A stretch of DNA of 64,000 nucleotides from CAWEHU01 sp963808965 (GTDB lineage: Bacteria; Pseudomonadota; Alphaproteobacteria; Acetobacterales; Acetobacteraceae), in assembly GCA_963808965.1 (NCBI GenBank), contig CAWEHU010000004.1, positions 1 to 64,000 on the forward strand, read 5' to 3'. The notes under the pieces are model-generated. The model did no database searches. It was given only the letters and a program-made list of their open reading frames with translations, and was not told the DNA's origin. The stretch's first letter is position 1; each line of letters opens with the position of its first letter. Positions 9,054 to 18,253 of this stretch are shown here, one piece after another. The position numbers and the translations under genes were made by a program.

Positions 9054-9797
9054 ATGAAAGTCGCGACGCCGCCTCCGACCATTCGAGGCGAAGAGGACCT
9101 GCTGGCGATTGCCCGGGCTTTGGAGTCGGACGCCGCCCGGCGTTACCGCCATCTCGCCCAATGGGCCGCTGATGCAGCGCTGGAAGAGCTCGCCACATTG
9201 TTCGGCCACCTCGCCGAAATGGAGGAGACTCATATCGCGGCGGTGGAAGCCCGCGGCGAGCGGATGCGGGGCCGGCCGCTGGACCCCGCCGCCTCCCAAT
9301 GGCGCGTTCCAGCCAATTTCGACGAGGAGGAAGTCCGGTCGCCCCGGCTCACACCGTATCGGGCGCTCGCAATCGCGGTGCGCAGCGAGGAGCGGGCCTT
9401 TGCCTTCTATAGCTATATCGCCGCGGAAGCCCGCAGCCCCGGTGTGCGGACGCTGGCCGAGGATCTGGCGCGTGATGAGCTCGAGCACGCCGCCGTTCTG
9501 CGTCGGGAGCGTCGGCGCGCGTTCCGCGGCGAGCGACCCGCGTTGGCCATCCCCGGCGATGTTGCCTCGCTGCAAACGGCGAGCATCGGCTGGGAACGCG
9601 ATGCCGAGGCGTTGCAGGGGACGGAAGGCGCCGATCGGGTGCTTGAGCGCAACTTCGAGAGATACATGGAAATCGCGGAGCGGGCCAAAGACGACAAGGT
9701 CGTGGCCGAAGCCCAGCGCCTCGCCGATGCTGCCCTCCGCCGTCTCGCGCTCGTTCACGGGTCACGTGGCAACCCTCTTATCGGGTCGCGTCCATAA
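9054..9797 (+). CDS. Ferritin-like (rubrerythrin-type) diiron protein
   Basis: 247-residue soluble protein built of two four-helix ferritin-like halves. Diiron-type ligands are visible: ESDAARRYRHLAQW, then EMEETHIAAVE, then SEERAFAFYSYIAAEA, then ARDELEHAAVL. These are the E, ExxH, E and DExxH patterns of rubrerythrin/erythrin proteins. No rubredoxin CxxC is present. I prefer ATG 9054 to the in-frame ATG 9015, because the latter would put a purine-rich, Shine-Dalgarno-like stretch inside the protein. It is divergent from nosR and shares a 140-base promoter region with an FNR-type box, so expression under low oxygen is likely. The substrate (peroxide, NO or iron) is unknown. Confidence 0.8.
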   Translation: MKVATPPPTIRGEEDLLAIARALESDAARRYRHLAQWAADAALEELATLFGHLAEMEETHIAAVEARGERMRGRPLDPAASQWRVPANFDEEEVRSPRLTPYRALAIAVRSEERAFAFYSYIAAEARSPGVRTLAEDLARDELEHAAVLRRERRRAFRGERPALAIPGDVASLQTASIGWERDAEALQGTEGADRVLERNFERYMEIAERAKDDKVVAEAQRLADAALRRLALVHGSRGNPLIGSRP

Positions 9798-9868
9798 CGG
9801 ACCGCAAACAGTGCCGAGCAAGGCGGCCAAGAGTCAGGCGCTCGTCTCTGCGACCCCTGCCCGTGCAG

Positions 9869-10162
9869 TCATTTCAAATGCTGGGCAAGGTGCTTGTTCA
9901 TCTCGAACATGGTCACCTTGTCCTTGCCGAAAACCTTCTTGAGCTTGTCGTCAGCCAGGATTTCGCGGCCGTTCTCAGGATTCTGTAGTTTGTGCGACTT
10001 GATGTACTCCCAGACTTTGCTCACGACTTCGCCCCGAGGAAGGGCTCCGGGGCCGATCACGGCAGCCAACTCGTTCGAGGGCTGTAGCGGCTTCTGAAGC
10101 GCGCTCTGCTTGCCGCCTCCAGCTTTCGCCTTCGCCGTCTTCTCGGGGGTTTTGGTCGGCAT
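9869..10162 (-). CDS. SWIB/MDM2-domain protein
   Basis: 97-residue basic protein. A Lys/Ala/Thr-rich N-terminal tail of about 25 residues (PTKTPEKTAKAKAGGG) leads into a complete SWIB domain (LAAVIGPGALPRGEVVSKVW through FGKDKVTMFEMNKHLAQHL). In bacteria such proteins are small DNA- or chromatin-associated factors of unclear role. The ATG at 10162 is chosen because GGAGGAAGTG precedes it directly; an ATG at 10210 in frame lacks this. It is convergent with the ferritin-like gene. Confidence 0.9.
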   Translation of the reverse strand: MPTKTPEKTAKAKAGGGKQSALQKPLQPSNELAAVIGPGALPRGEVVSKVWEYIKSHKLQNPENGREILADDKLKKVFGKDKVTMFEMNKHLAQHLK

Positions 10163-10210
10163 CACTTCCTCCAGGTTGGGCCAGCTCCGATTCGGATCGG
10201 AGTCTGGCAT

Positions 10211-10418
10211 GAAGCGAAAGCCGGTGCACGAAGCAATGATCGGCGAAGGATCTCTCCCGGCATCCAGAGTTGCCTGCTCCAGGCCGGGGCCTCGGGGCTT
10301 TTTACCCCCAGATACGCGGAATAGGACCTACTGTCGCCGTTCCCCGCCAAAGCCGCCTTGCCTGGCGCCTGCCAGGCGACGTTATCGGACACAACAACAT
10401 CACAGGGAGTGATCGAGA
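10211..10418. other. Intergenic region, divergent promoters presumed
   Basis: 208 bases between the SWIB gene (minus) and the dehydratase gene (plus). A GC-rich stretch followed by TTTTT near 10298-10305 is present, but no convincing paired stem was found. A purine-rich GGGAG at about 10406 serves as ribosome site for the next gene. No operator recognised. Confidence 0.4.
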
Positions 10419-11651
10419 ATGTCGAACGTACAATGCGTCCGCACGATCCGCATAGCAGAGCGGCCGAACCTCATCTGGGTCGAGATCGAGACTGACGAGG
10501 GACTGATCGGCCTGGGCAAATCCTTCCGCGGCACCCAAGCCGTGGAGGCGGTGATCCATGAACAGATCGCGCCCTGGCTAGTCGGCCGCAACTCGCGCCG
10601 GATCGAGGCCGTCTCGCGCCACCTGATGACGCCCTATCTCGGCTTCCATAGTTCCAGCGCCGAGGTGCGGGCCGCCAGCGCGATCGACCTCGCCCTCTGG
10701 GATCTCGCCGGCAAGCGCCACGGCATTCCGGTTCACGAAGCCCTGGGCGGCGCCGCGCGGACCGAGATCCGTGCCTACAACACCTGCGCCGGCTACGCCT
10801 ACAACACGAGAAGCACCTACAATTCCGGCAGCGGCCGCCGGAACATCGGCACCAGCGACAGGGCTGCCGGCCCTTATGATGATCAGGTCGCCTTCATGCG
10901 CGATGCCGGCGCGCTTGCGGACAGCCTTTTGTCCGAGGGCTTCACGGCCATGAAGATCTGGCCGCTCGACATCTACGCCGAAGCTTCGGGCGGCCATCTG
11001 ATCACCCTATCGGACCTCAAGGCCGGTCTCGAGCCATTCCGTAAGATCCGGTCCGCGGTCGGCGACCGGATCGAGATCATGTGCGAGCTGCACAGTCTCT
11101 GGAGCAGCGACGCCGCTTTCCGGATCTGTCGGGCGCTTGAGAATTTCGACGTGTTCTGGGTCGAGGACCCGATTGCCAAAATGAGCGATACCAAGGCGCT
11201 CGCCGATCTTCGCCGCCGAACACGCGTGCCGATCTGCGGCAGCGAGACACTAGGCGGCGCGGTGTCGTTCCGGAAGCTGCTGGAAGCCGATGCAACCGAT
11301 ATCGTTATGCTCGATCTTGCCTGGTGTGGCGGACTGACGGAGGGCCGCAAGATCGCAGCGCTCGCCGAGGTTTATGCGAAGCCTTTGGCGCCGCATGACT
11401 GCACCGGACCGGTCACGCTCATGGCCGGTCTACAACTGGCGTTGCACGCGCCGACCGCGATCTTCCAAGAAGTGGTGCGGGCCACGCTGGCCACATGGTA
11501 CCGCGAGCTCGTCACCGATCTCCCCGTTCTCGTGAACGGCATGGTGCAGGCGCCCCTCGCGCCAGGCCTGGGCACCGCATTGCGATCCGAGGTGCGCCGC
11601 CGGGACGACGCGTCGATCCGCGAGTTCGGCCAACCATTACACCGCAGCTGA
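10419..11651 (+). CDS. Mandelate racemase/muconate lactonizing family dehydratase (galactonate-dehydratase-like)
   Basis: 410-residue enolase-superfamily enzyme. The N-terminal capping domain carries GLIGLGKSFRGTQAVE. The barrel shows Lys179 (MKIWPLD), metal ligands Glu223 (CELHS), Glu249 (WVEDP) and Glu276 (GSE), and two histidines, His225 and His326 (PHDC). These sit where galactonate-type dehydratases have their catalytic pair. It probably dehydrates an aldonic or related sugar acid to a 2-keto-3-deoxy acid; the exact substrate cannot be read. It is transcribed toward the hydroxyacid dehydrogenase and ends one base from it. A decayed relative lies at 16606-17108. Confidence 0.88.
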   Translation: MSNVQCVRTIRIAERPNLIWVEIETDEGLIGLGKSFRGTQAVEAVIHEQIAPWLVGRNSRRIEAVSRHLMTPYLGFHSSSAEVRAASAIDLALWDLAGKRHGIPVHEALGGAARTEIRAYNTCAGYAYNTRSTYNSGSGRRNIGTSDRAAGPYDDQVAFMRDAGALADSLLSEGFTAMKIWPLDIYAEASGGHLITLSDLKAGLEPFRKIRSAVGDRIEIMCELHSLWSSDAAFRICRALENFDVFWVEDPIAKMSDTKALADLRRRTRVPICGSETLGGAVSFRKLLEADATDIVMLDLAWCGGLTEGRKIAALAEVYAKPLAPHDCTGPVTLMAGLQLALHAPTAIFQEVVRATLATWYRELVTDLPVLVNGMVQAPLAPGLGTALRSEVRRRDDASIREFGQPLHRS

Positions 11652-11652
11652 T

Positions 11653-12660
11653 CTAGCTCGCGCGCTCCGTGAGCAGAGCCCGCCGGCTCCAACTCTGGGC
11701 GTTCACGGACCCGGGCGGCGCTTCGCCTCTGAGGATCGCCTCTACCTGCCGGACTGTCTCCAAAGCCTGGTATTCGATCGCCGGTTTGGTTAGGCCGCCG
11801 ATATGCGGCGTTGCGATCACGTTTGGCATGGCCGCAATGTGAGGTGACGGCATCTGGTCGGGAGCGCGGCCCACGTCGAGCGCCGCACCGCCGATCCTGC
11901 CCTCCTGCAATGCATTCTCGAGCGCAACCTCATCCACCAGATCGCCCCGCGACACATTGATAAAGAATGCGCCCGGCTTCATGCGGGCGAAGGCGCTCGC
12001 GTCCATGAGGTTCTCGGTTTCAGGTGTGGCGGGGGCAAGGCAGACCACGAAGTCCGCCTCTGTCACCAATGTTGCAAAGTCGACATGAGAGACCAGCCCG
12101 GCGGGAACGGTCGCATAGGGGTCCGCGATCATTACCTTCATGCCGAGCGCTACACCGAGCGGTGCGAGGCGACGGCCGATGCTCCCATACCCGATGATGC
12201 CGAGAGTGCTGCCGGAGAGCTGGCGGCCCATCTGAACCGCCGGGGCGGTCCCGTTTTGGTAATCGCGAATGCAGCGCGAAATGCCGCGTGACAGGTCGAT
12301 CATGAAGCCCAGCGTCAGTTCCATGACGGAATCAATGAAACCCGGGCCAGCGTGCGTGACCAGCACGCCGGCTCGCGAGGCCGCCTCGACATCGATGTTG
12401 CGGATGTCGACGGCAACCCGGACGAAAGCCGCCAAGTCGGGGAGTGCGTCGAAGATGTCCGCCGGACCGGCGGTCATGCGGTCCGCGACGATGATCCGTG
12501 CGCGACCTGCCGAGGCGATCAGCTCGGCGGCGGCGAGCGGTGTGTCGCCCTCGTGCAGCATAACCGTCCCGAGCGCCCGGAGCCCATCGAGGGCGCGCTC
12601 GCCGTAGTAGTTCTGGCGCATCTGCGGGGTATGGGCCAAGAAAATCACCGGAGCTTCCAT
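11653..12660 (-). CDS. D-2-hydroxyacid dehydrogenase family protein (PGDH-like)
   Basis: 335-residue NAD(P)-dependent dehydrogenase. The Rossmann motif is LGIIGYGSIGRRLA, the catalytic Arg lies in NVSRGDLVDE and the catalytic His in TPHIGGLT. The place of the usual catalytic Glu (DVFxxEP) reads DVGRAPDQMP, so that Glu is missing or moved. It is the last gene of a TRAP operon (stop of the permease 3 bases upstream), so it probably acts on the imported hydroxy acid or a breakdown product. Confidence 0.85.
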   Translation of the reverse strand: MEAPVIFLAHTPQMRQNYYGERALDGLRALGTVMLHEGDTPLAAAELIASAGRARIIVADRMTAGPADIFDALPDLAAFVRVAVDIRNIDVEAASRAGVLVTHAGPGFIDSVMELTLGFMIDLSRGISRCIRDYQNGTAPAVQMGRQLSGSTLGIIGYGSIGRRLAPLGVALGMKVMIADPYATVPAGLVSHVDFATLVTEADFVVCLAPATPETENLMDASAFARMKPGAFFINVSRGDLVDEVALENALQEGRIGGAALDVGRAPDQMPSPHIAAMPNVIATPHIGGLTKPAIEYQALETVRQVEAILRGEAPPGSVNAQSWSRRALLTERAS

Positions 12661-12663
12661 CGG

Positions 12664-14541
12664 CTAATATCCAGCCATTCGCGGGAGGGCTGTCGTAAGC
12701 TGCGGGATCCAGGCGATCAGCAGCAGGCACAGGAATAGCACGCCGAGATACTTCAGAATCGGCCGCACAGTCTCTTCCAGGGTCACCCCGCCGATCAGGC
12801 AAGACCCGTACAGCCCGAGTCCGAGCGGCGGGGCGAACAGGCCGATGCCCATTCCGATCACCAGAACGATGCCGTAATGCAGCGGGTCGATGCCGAGTTG
12901 TCGGGCCACGGGCATCAGCAACGGCCCGAATATGATCAGCGCCGCCGCGCCTTCGAGCACCGATCCCATGAAGATCAGAATGACAATAGAGAGCAGCAGG
13001 AACATCCAGCTACCTCCATAGGCCGAGAGTTGCACCATCATATCGGCGAGGGCATGCGGAATCTGCTGGATCGTCAGGGTAAATGCGAGGCTTTGCGCCG
13101 CGGCCACGATGAACAGCACCATGCCGGAGCGAACCGCCGAGTGCATGATGACCTCCGCCGTCCCGCGCCAGGTCAGCTCCCGGAATGCCAGTCCGCCGAT
13201 CACGAGCGCGTAGATCACCGCGAAGGCTGAAATTTCGGTCGCCGTCGCGAAGCCCGAGCGGTAACCGCCAAAGATGATCGCGATCAGACCGAACGCCACG
13301 ACGCCGCTGCCGATCAACGCGGACATGCTCCGTTCCTCGAGCTCCAGCGACGCGGCGGACGCCCTGCTGCCGAGCGCAACAGCGGTGATCATCAGCACCA
13401 CAGCCATCAGAGCCGCGGGCACCAATCCCGCCGCGAACAGGCCGCCGATCGAAAAATTCGCGACGAAGCCGAGAATGATGAGATTGATGCAAGGCGGGAT
13501 CGTTTCCGCCATGACCGCTGATGCCGCGAGCAGCGCAACGGCATCGCCCGCTTTCTGCCGTGCCTGCCGCGCAGCGGGGATCATCACCGCACCGACCGCC
13601 GCCACATCGGCCATCTTCGAGCCCGAGATGCCGGAGAAGATGACCATGCTCAGGACCATGACGACGTTCAGCCCGCCCCGCATCCGGCCGACCCCGCGCA
13701 GCAGCAGCGAGATCAGGCGCACGGACATGCCATTCGCCTCCATGAGATAGCCGACCAGAATGAAGAACGGCACCGCAAGCAGAACGAAGTTGTCGAGGCC
13801 GCGCGCCATTTGCTGGGCGAATAACTCACCCGGCAGCAAGTCGCCGGTCCAGATGAACACCAAAGCCGAGAGAGCAAGCACGAACGCAATCGGCACACCG
13901 GCGCAGAGTGCGACGAGGAAGGCGACCAGCATCAGCCACGGCGCATCCGGCATGCTGTCGGGGGCGAACGTGCTCCAGGCGTACCAGATAACGGCAATCG
14001 CACCCACGGAAGCGGCGCCGGCCAGGACGTCGGCCCGCCGGAGATGCAGCAGGTGTCCGACGCTGAAGACGACCATGGCAGCGGCGCCGAGACACATCGG
14101 CAGAAAGAACGCCTCCTGCGGGATGCCCGCCCCGACGGTCTGGCCGGCGGTGTCCTGATAAAGAACGATAGCGTTCCAGCAGAACCCGGCGGTGACGGCG
14201 AGGATGACGACCGCGACAACAGCGTCCACGAAGCGCCGCCGCCCCGGCGAGAGCCGGTCGGCGAAGAACGACACGCCGGCATTCTCGCCACGCGCCAGCG
14301 CCGCCGCCGCGCCCAGAAAGCTGACGCCGAGTAGCAAGGCCCGCGCGACGTCGTCACTCCAGACAAGTGGTGCTGTGAGCACGTAGCGGTACAACACCGA
14401 AGCCGATACCACGGCGAGGTCGGCGACGAGCAGCAGTCCCGCGAGCGCCTCGACGACGCGCAGCAATGGACGGGATACGTACCGGTCGAAGCCGGTGATG
14501 TGGTCGCCGCCGAAAGCCGCGACAGATACTGCCTCTACCAT
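12664..14541 (-). CDS. TRAP transporter permease, fused DctQ-DctM
   Basis: 625-residue inner-membrane protein. Residues 1-190 form the small four-helix DctQ subunit (SASVLYRYVLTAPLVWSDDVAR). The rest is the large DctM channel subunit (GDLLPGELFAQQMARGLDNF, GISGSKMADVAAVG, GLFAPPLGLGLYG). It couples sodium entry to uptake of an organic acid handed over by the binding protein encoded 9 bases upstream. The fusion of the two subunits is common in one branch of TRAP systems. Confidence 0.95.
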   Translation of the reverse strand: MVEAVSVAAFGGDHITGFDRYVSRPLLRVVEALAGLLLVADLAVVSASVLYRYVLTAPLVWSDDVARALLLGVSFLGAAAALARGENAGVSFFADRLSPGRRRFVDAVVAVVILAVTAGFCWNAIVLYQDTAGQTVGAGIPQEAFFLPMCLGAAAMVVFSVGHLLHLRRADVLAGAASVGAIAVIWYAWSTFAPDSMPDAPWLMLVAFLVALCAGVPIAFVLALSALVFIWTGDLLPGELFAQQMARGLDNFVLLAVPFFILVGYLMEANGMSVRLISLLLRGVGRMRGGLNVVMVLSMVIFSGISGSKMADVAAVGAVMIPAARQARQKAGDAVALLAASAVMAETIPPCINLIILGFVANFSIGGLFAAGLVPAALMAVVLMITAVALGSRASAASLELEERSMSALIGSGVVAFGLIAIIFGGYRSGFATATEISAFAVIYALVIGGLAFRELTWRGTAEVIMHSAVRSGMVLFIVAAAQSLAFTLTIQQIPHALADMMVQLSAYGGSWMFLLLSIVILIFMGSVLEGAAALIIFGPLLMPVARQLGIDPLHYGIVLVIGMGIGLFAPPLGLGLYGSCLIGGVTLEETVRPILKYLGVLFLCLLLIAWIPQLTTALPRMAGY

Positions 14542-14550
14542 GACGTGCTC

Positions 14551-15567
14551 TCAGGCTTTTTCGACCTTGAGCGCCGCATCGAGAAAGGGCTTCGCGCCCG
14601 GCGTCTTCTGGACGACGCTGTCCCAGAGCGGACGGACACGCTCGCGGAAGACGGGCCGGTCGCAATCCTCGACGGTCACGCCGAGCTGTTTGAGGTTCTC
14701 AACCGCATCGGCCTCGATTTGCGCGGCCCGATCCCAATGGTCCGAGGTCGCCTGTTGCACGGCGAGCAACAAACCATCCCTCAGCGTGGGCTGGAGGCGC
14801 TTCAGCGTACGGTCACTGATGAAGGCGCCGAACGGGGTGTAGATGTGGCGCGTCAAGGTGAAGTACTTGGCCGTCTCATAAAACTTGGCGGAGAGAATGG
14901 TGGGCGCGTCGTGCTCCAGCCCATCGATGACGCCCGCTTGCAGTCCCGTATAGATCTCCCCGAAAGCCATCGGCGTCGCGGCCGCCCCCATCAGGCGTAC
15001 GGTTTCCGTGACGATCGGATTGGGGAGGCTGCGGATCTTCTTTCCGGCGAGCTCGTCCGGGGACTTGAAGGCGAACTTGGTCAGGAAGTTGCGCGCACCA
15101 AGATTGCGTCCCCAGGCAGGGATGTGCGTGCCGGCCTTTTGGACCAGCAGGTTGGCAAGCGCCGCGCCCTCCGGTGTCGCGGTGGCCCGGCGCTGGTGCT
15201 CGAAGTCCTGAAAGAGGTAGCCGAGGTCGAATACGCCGAACTCGGGGACGAGATTGGTCCAAATCGACGTGCCGACCAGCATCGCGTCCACCACCCCGAG
15301 CTTCACCTGATTGGCGACGTCCGCTTCCTGACCGAGCTGATTATCGGGGAAGAACTGGATCGCGATCTGATCGCCGACGGCCGCCTTCAATCGTGGCTGG
15401 AAGAGATCGTACCAGATTCGGGCCGTGGAGAATTTCGGGTCATTCGGGAAGGAGGTCGAGAATCGGAGCGTTGTCGCGGCCCGCGCGATGCCAATCAGCG
15501 ACGGAGCCGCGAGCAGGCCGATGCCGCCAGCCAACAGCGTGCGCCGGGGAAGTTTGTAGTTCATCAC
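14551..15567 (-). CDS. TRAP transporter substrate-binding protein (DctP family)
   Basis: 338-residue periplasmic binding protein with a Tat-like leader (PRRTLLAGGIGLLAAPSLIG) ending at ARA. Family segments include FFPDNQLGQEADVANQVKLG, AFGEIYTGLQAGVIDGLEHD and the conserved Arg region RSLPNPIVTETVRLMGAAAT. As first gene of the operon with the fused permease, it sets substrate choice, probably a sugar acid given the neighbours. Shine-Dalgarno GGAGG is seen just before the ATG. Confidence 0.95.
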   Translation of the reverse strand: MMNYKLPRRTLLAGGIGLLAAPSLIGIARAATTLRFSTSFPNDPKFSTARIWYDLFQPRLKAAVGDQIAIQFFPDNQLGQEADVANQVKLGVVDAMLVGTSIWTNLVPEFGVFDLGYLFQDFEHQRRATATPEGAALANLLVQKAGTHIPAWGRNLGARNFLTKFAFKSPDELAGKKIRSLPNPIVTETVRLMGAAATPMAFGEIYTGLQAGVIDGLEHDAPTILSAKFYETAKYFTLTRHIYTPFGAFISDRTLKRLQPTLRDGLLLAVQQATSDHWDRAAQIEADAVENLKQLGVTVEDCDRPVFRERVRPLWDSVVQKTPGAKPFLDAALKVEKA

Positions 15568-15832
15568 GTTTTCCTCCGTGTTTTTTGCGTTGCTTTGGGC
15601 CGCCGCTCCGTGAGAGTGCCGCTCAGTCGTGGCGCATAAGCGATCCGGCCAGAATATAGAACAAGATCGAAGGCCAGAAGGAAGGCAGCCCAGAACGTAG
15701 ACACCCGTTTGTGCGCAGCCCTAGCCAATAATCGTTGCGCCGAGGATGCCCGAGACGCTGCCATCGAGTTGGTAAGCGCCGGTCCGGCGAAGCGAGCAAC
15801 TCACTGCTTGGCGCCTCAGTGCGCAGGCATTA

Positions 15833-16600
15833 TCAAAGAACCGCCAACATCCCGCCATCGACGTAGATGATCTGGCCGTTGACGTAGTCCGAGGCGGCGG
15901 AGGCCAGGAACACCACGGTGCCGATCAGTTCCTCCGGCTTACCCCATCGTCGAGCCGGCGTGCGCCCAACCACCCAGGCGTTGAACGACGCATCATCTAC
16001 CAGCGCCTGATTCATGTCTGTCAGCATGTAACCGGGGCCGATCGCGTTGGCCTGAATGCCGTGCGCGGCCCATTCCGCCGTCATAGCCCTGGTCAGCATC
16101 TTGATGCCGCCCTTGGCCACCGTGTAAGGCGCAACGGTCGCGCGCGCGGCGTCGCTGGTCAGCGAGCCGATGTTGACGATCTTGCCGTAGCCGCGCGGGA
16201 CCATGCGCCTCGCGGCCTCTCGACCGATGATGAAGGCGCTGGTCAGGTTAGTTTCGATCACCCGATGCCAGTCCGCCGTGTCGAGTTCCAGCATCGGTTT
16301 GCGGAACTGGATTCCCGCGTTGTTCACCAGGATGTCGACTGCAATACCGGCCGCATCCAACGCCGCGAAGGCCTCCGTTACGGCCTTCTCGTCAGTTACG
16401 TCGAAGCAGGATTCATGCACGTTGTGCCCGGCCCCGCGCATCCGCGCCGCAGCCTCGGACAGGCGCCCTGCGTTCGCTCCGTTCAACACCACAGCGGCAC
16501 CGGCGGCGGCGAGTCCCTCGGCCATGGCCCGGCCCAATCCGCGGGAAGACCCGGTAACGAGCGCGGTACGACCAGTCAGATCGAATAATCGCGTGCTCAT
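15833..16600 (-). CDS. Short-chain dehydrogenase, gluconate 5-dehydrogenase-like
   Basis: 255-residue classical SDR. The cofactor motif is TGSSRGLG at 16-23, NNAG lies at 93-96, and the catalytic set is Ser146, Tyr159 and Lys163. The overall pattern (LFDLTGRTALVTGSSRGLG, PGYMLTDMNQALV) resembles gluconate 5-dehydrogenases (IdnO/Gno), which interconvert gluconate and 5-ketogluconate. Start ATG 16600 lies 5 bases after the decayed dehydratase. The idonate dehydrogenase at 33.2-34.3 kb is a plausible partner. Confidence 0.88.
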   Translation of the reverse strand: MSTRLFDLTGRTALVTGSSRGLGRAMAEGLAAAGAAVVLNGANAGRLSEAAARMRGAGHNVHESCFDVTDEKAVTEAFAALDAAGIAVDILVNNAGIQFRKPMLELDTADWHRVIETNLTSAFIIGREAARRMVPRGYGKIVNIGSLTSDAARATVAPYTVAKGGIKMLTRAMTAEWAAHGIQANAIGPGYMLTDMNQALVDDASFNAWVVGRTPARRWGKPEELIGTVVFLASAASDYVNGQIIYVDGGMLAVL

Positions 16601-16605
16601 GCGTT

Positions 16606-17108
16606 TTAACCTTCGGACCGACGCACGATGAGGTCCGGTCGCTCGAACACCGCCGACAGCAGTTCGGTTCCCAGCCCGGGCCCTTCCATCGGCAACAAGT
16701 ATCCGTCCCAAATCACCGGCATTGTGGTGACCAGTTCCTTGTACCAACCGGTGTAGAAGCGCGGAGCTCTCGCGGACGCTCTCTTGAATAAGCGTGTTGG
16801 GCTGGCTGAACGAGGAGTGAATACCGGCGATAGACCCAACCGGCCCGACGCAGTCATGGGGCGCGAAGGGCCGGTGATAGGTCTCGGCCAGTGCCGCGAT
16901 TTTGCATCTCCCGGTGCATGGCTTCGATATGCAACGGGTTGCGGCCCAGCAAACGTCCGGCCAGCGTGTCGTGGATGTGCGCCTCGACTGCTCCGGCCCC
17001 ATAGAACGTCTCGCCGAGCCCGATGATCCCGGCGCCCGTATGAATGCGCACCCAAATGACGTTCGCGAACTCGGCTGTCCGCAAGGTCTCGATCGCGGTT
17101 ATCTTCAC
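16606..17108 (-). pseudogene. Decayed mandelate racemase/muconate lactonizing family gene
   Basis: The reading starts at GTG 17108 (overlapping the upstream stop as GTGA) with VKITAIETLRTAEFANVIWV and the capping-domain segment IIGLGETFYGAGAVEAHIHD up to HREM. It then jumps out of frame to KIAALAETYHRPFAPHDCVG, losing about 230 residues that hold all metal ligands. A second shift, again one extra base near 16770, leads to FYTGWYKELVTTMPVIWDG. The C-terminal end is intact. Comparison with the full gene at 10419-11651 makes the deletion plain. It cannot encode an active enzyme. Confidence 0.88.
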
Positions 17109-18181
17109 CGGTATCGTCCCTCTCCCCAATTTGGTGGCGCGGGGGAGGGCCTGGGGCCGACTCGCTGCATGATGGCCTTGGCGAAATCTTGCGTGGACGC
17201 GCGCCCGCCCATATCGCCCGTACGCACGTTATCCTCAATGATGACGCGATCGATTCCGGTGCGCAGCCGTTTGGCAAGGTCGTTCCGCCCGACATGCTCC
17301 AGCATCAGTCCCGCCGCGAGGAGAATTGACACCGGATTGGCGACACCCTTCCCAGCGATGTCCGGAGCGGAGCCATGGACTGCCTCGAAAATCGCAGCAC
17401 TGTGACCGATGTTCGCGCCTGGCGCGAGCCCGAGCCCGCCCACGAGCCCGGCCATCTCATCGGAAAGGATATCTCCGAACAAATTCGTGGTCACGATCAC
17501 GTCGAACTGCCATGGATTGAGCACCAGTTGCATCGCGCAGGCGTCGACGATGCGGTCGTCCATCTCCACCCGGCCCTCATACTTTTTGGATACATCGCGG
17601 GCGGCTTCCAGGAAGATCCCCGTCAGTGCCTTCAGCACGTTGGCCTTGTGAACCACCGTCACCTTCTTGCGGCCGTTCCGCACCGCGTAGTCGAAGGCGA
17701 AATCGATGATCCGGCGCGAGCCCGCCTTGGTGTTGACCCCGGACGAGATCGCCACGGCATGCGGGTCGTCCTCCACCGGGATGTAGTGCTCGAAGGCGAC
17801 ATAGAGGCCCTCGATATTCTCGCGGACCAGAACGATGTCGATGTTCTCGTAGCGCTGCCCTGGGATGATGGTACGAACGGGGCGCACGTTCGCATAAAGC
17901 CCGAATTCCTCCCGCAACCGCACGTTCACCGAGCGGAAGCCACCGCCGACCGGCGTGGTGAGCGGCCCCTTCAGCGCCAGCTTGGTGCGCCGAATGCTGT
18001 CGAGCGTCGCCGAGGGCAGAGGGTCTCCCGTCGCCTCGACCCCCGCCAGGCCGCCCTGCTGTCTATCCCAGTCGAACGGCGCGCCCAGGGCGTCGAGAAT
18101 CATGACGCTCGCGTCGACGATTTCAGGACCGATCCCGTCGCCGGGAATTAGGGTCGCCGGGATCCGCTCACTGCCAGTCAT
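17105..18181 (-). CDS. Isocitrate/isopropylmalate dehydrogenase family protein
   Basis: 358-residue beta-decarboxylating dehydrogenase. Visible are IPGDGIGPEIV near the start, the active-site segment NVRPVRTIIPG, LVRENIEGLYVAFEHY (where NAD-isocitrate dehydrogenases have ENTEGEY), the catalytic Lys in VVHKANVLKA, and metal-binding DVIVTTNLFGDILSDE. The family includes NAD-isocitrate, isopropylmalate, homoisocitrate and tartrate/malate dehydrogenases. In a sugar-acid cluster a tartrate- or hydroxyacid-type substrate is more likely than central metabolism. The stop overlaps the start of the decayed dehydratase. Confidence 0.88.
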   Translation of the reverse strand: MTGSERIPATLIPGDGIGPEIVDASVMILDALGAPFDWDRQQGGLAGVEATGDPLPSATLDSIRRTKLALKGPLTTPVGGGFRSVNVRLREEFGLYANVRPVRTIIPGQRYENIDIVLVRENIEGLYVAFEHYIPVEDDPHAVAISSGVNTKAGSRRIIDFAFDYAVRNGRKKVTVVHKANVLKALTGIFLEAARDVSKKYEGRVEMDDRIVDACAMQLVLNPWQFDVIVTTNLFGDILSDEMAGLVGGLGLAPGANIGHSAAIFEAVHGSAPDIAGKGVANPVSILLAAGLMLEHVGRNDLAKRLRTGIDRVIIEDNVRTGDMGGRASTQDFAKAIMQRVGPRPSPAPPNWGEGRYR

Positions 18182-18253
18182 ATTCCCGCTCCTTACCCGG
18201 CGGACTACCGATATCCATCCGCCGAACCATGATGTCTCTTTCTGGTATCGAGT

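Noticed and set aside
10298..10312. Possible terminator (GGGGC followed by TTTTT)
   Set aside because: No stem of adequate pairing could be drawn before the T run.
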